A stretch of DNA of 15,727 nt, from the NCBI GenBank assembly GCA_047971245.1, contig JBKDZN010000124.1, positions 1-15,727 of the forward strand, given 5' to 3'. The notes beneath the pieces are model-generated. The model saw only the letters and a program-made list of their open reading frames with translations, was not told where the DNA came from and did not search any database. This DNA comes from CADEDH01 sp047971245. Its GTDB lineage: Bacteria; Actinomycetota; Acidimicrobiia; Acidimicrobiales; SZUA-35. How positions within the stretch are numbered: position 1 is the first letter of the stretch; every line of letters begins with the position of its first letter. This document shows positions 14,875 through 15,727 of the stretch, piece by piece. The translations under genes and the position numbers were made by a program.

Positions 14875-15156
14875 ATGAACCTGCATTGCGAAGCCATGAG
14901 ATCCGGGGTCATCCCGGTCGAGTACACCTCAACGGCGAAGGGGTGAGCCCGGCGTTCGAGATATCGGACGTACCGGACGAGGCGGTTTCACTCGTCATCG
15001 TCGTCGACGATCCCGATGCCGCCCTGGAGTCGGCCTGGGACGGCACCACTTTCGACCATTGGGTGCTGTTCAACATCCCGGCATCGGCAACCACGGTCTC
15101 GGAAACGGCGCTGCCGGACGGGACCGTGGTAGGCCGGAACGGGACGGGCGGAGCGC
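14875..15156 (+). pseudogene. YbhB/YbcL-type PEBP (Raf kinase inhibitor-like) protein, frameshifted and 3'-truncated
   Basis: GGGAGG precedes the ATG at 14875. Translation gives MNLHCEAMRSGVIPVEYT, like the start of YbhB/YbcL phosphatidylethanolamine-binding-type proteins, but the frame soon reaches a stop. The next frame continues the family exactly with NGEGVSPAFEISDVPDEAVSLVIVVDDPDA, DHWVLFNIPASAT and ALPDGTVVGRN. The family has TCxGE at the break (14926-14933), so TGC has become TC by loss of one base. After GRN the family motif GYGGPCPP is missing and the sequence turns into the Tn3-like remnant. The last third or more of the normal 150-160 residues is therefore absent. The gene is almost certainly dead, and the mobile element is the likely cause of the truncation. 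Confidence 0.82.
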
Positions 15157-15560
15157 GGGTGCCCGTAGCAAATGGACGAAATCGGGCGGTTTCAAGTCGT
15201 TCGGAGGGGTCTGAGCCGTCCGGGGCCCGGTGGGGTGGTGTTGGGTGAAGTCGTATCGGCCGTAGGGGTTGATGTGGTCACGCACGGCGGGTGAGAGTCG
15301 TTGCCGATGCTCGCCCGTGCGGGTGGTGGCGTTGTCGGCGTGGGTGAGTTGGTCGAGAAGCCGCACCAGCCGTCGACTTCGACGAGGAGGTCCACAAGAT
15401 CGATTTCGGGGAGCAGCGAGGCAACCTGTCGCCGTACGGCGTCGAACTCAAGGTCTTCGGGCTGGGCCGATAGGGGTGGCACGACGAGGTGTCCGTCTTC
15501 GATTCGGACCGATTCGGCGTCAGCCGCGTGGTCTGGGAGACTGGCGGCTATGAACGCGTG
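15157..15560 (-). mobile_element. Decayed Tn3-family transposase remnant with large internal deletion
   Basis: The minus strand encodes pieces of a Tn3-family DDE transposase. From about 15555 to 15360 it reads HAFIAASLPDHA, VRIEDGHLVVPPL, then VRRQVASLLPEIDLVDLLVEVDGWCGF, a conserved internal block just before the catalytic core. A one-base shift near 15356-15360 (TTCTC for expected TTCCTC) leads into LDQLTHADN. The frame then jumps directly to LSPAVRDHINPYGRYDF (about 15300-15250), the conserved C-terminus. Several hundred residues holding the catalytic DDE core are missing, and the N-terminal half is absent. In another frame the end reads GRLRPLR with a stop at 15192. The stretch 15157-15194 starting GGGTGCCCGTAGC could be one 38-bp terminal repeat, with the stop inside it as is common in Tn3 elements; I cannot see a partner. 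Confidence 0.78.
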
Positions 15561-15578
15561 GCTGTTGGGGCTGGGTCG

Positions 15579-15727
15579 GTGACGGCGGGGTCGAGCCCGC
15601 AGCAGACGAGTTTGTTGAAGGGCACCGGGTTCGTGGGGGACCGGATCCCGGACGACTCGATCTTCGCGGTGCTGCACCGTGACGGGCACCGGCTCTTCCC
15701 TGATGAGATGTTCGCTGATCTCTACAA
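15579..15727 (+). CDS. IS1182-like transposase, N-terminal fragment cut by the window end
   Basis: The open frame runs off the right edge. It reads TGFVGDRIPDDSIFAVLHRDGHRLFPDEMFADLY, the typical N-terminal segment of IS1182-family DDE transposases. In that family the GHRLFPDE-FADL motif precedes the segment that contacts terminal repeats. The start is uncertain; GTG at 15579 is the nearest plausible one and has only a weak ribosome site. The catalytic residues lie beyond the window. It is oriented opposite to the Tn3-like remnant and begins where that remnant loses similarity (about 15555-15580), so it may have inserted into it or next to it. Confidence 0.75.
   Translation, partial: MTAGSSPQQTSLLKGTGFVGDRIPDDSIFAVLHRDGHRLFPDEMFADLY

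Noticed and set aside
1..15727. CRISPR array, rRNA or tRNA genes
   Set aside because: No regularly spaced repeats and no recognisable structural RNA sequence were seen.

Overview
The window is very GC-rich, uses GTG and TTG starts freely and packs its genes tightly. Together with the protein types (MoxR/VWA pair, AhpC-AhpF, Fur-type regulator, actinobacterial-style RIO kinase), this suggests a high-GC actinobacterium. An Acidimicrobiia-like lineage is my guess by resemblance only, since no rRNA or other marker gene is present.

Layout. (1) 96-5143, all on the minus strand: a crotonase-family enoyl-CoA hydratase/isomerase and an overlapping hotdog thioesterase (acyl-CoA handling), a small unrecognised protein, an overlapping NorQ/CbbQ-type AAA+ ATPase and NorD/CbbO-type VWA protein, then a small YdhR-type putative monooxygenase. 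(2) 5227-6563, plus strand and divergent from the hydratase: a flavin-reductase-like split-barrel protein followed by an SMP-30/gluconolactonase-family protein. (3) 6757-8908, plus strand: ahpC and ahpF, a complete peroxide-reducing pair. (4) 8922-10289, minus: a 455-residue protein of unknown function, convergent with ahpF. (5) 10380-11677, minus: a RIO-type kinase gene broken by an in-frame TAA, then a Fur-family regulator, with a perfect 15-bp dyad between them.

(6) 11.8-15.7 kb is accessory in character and mostly decayed. It holds a 5'-truncated, frameshifted acyl-CoA carboxylase beta subunit, an intact leuC with no leuD beside it, a small conserved hypothetical gene, a frameshifted PEBP/YbhB gene that ends abruptly, a heavily deleted Tn3-family transposase remnant, and the start of an IS1182-like transposase that runs off the window edge.

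The left 10.9 kb shows no broken gene. The right 4.8 kb contains a nonsense codon, at least three single-base frameshifts, two truncations and two transposase fragments. I see no convincing novel molecular system. The points most worth a second look are the NorQ/NorD pair with no visible nitric oxide reductase or RuBisCO client, the doubly damaged RIO kinase, the dyad before the Fur gene, and the mobile-element junction inside the PEBP gene.
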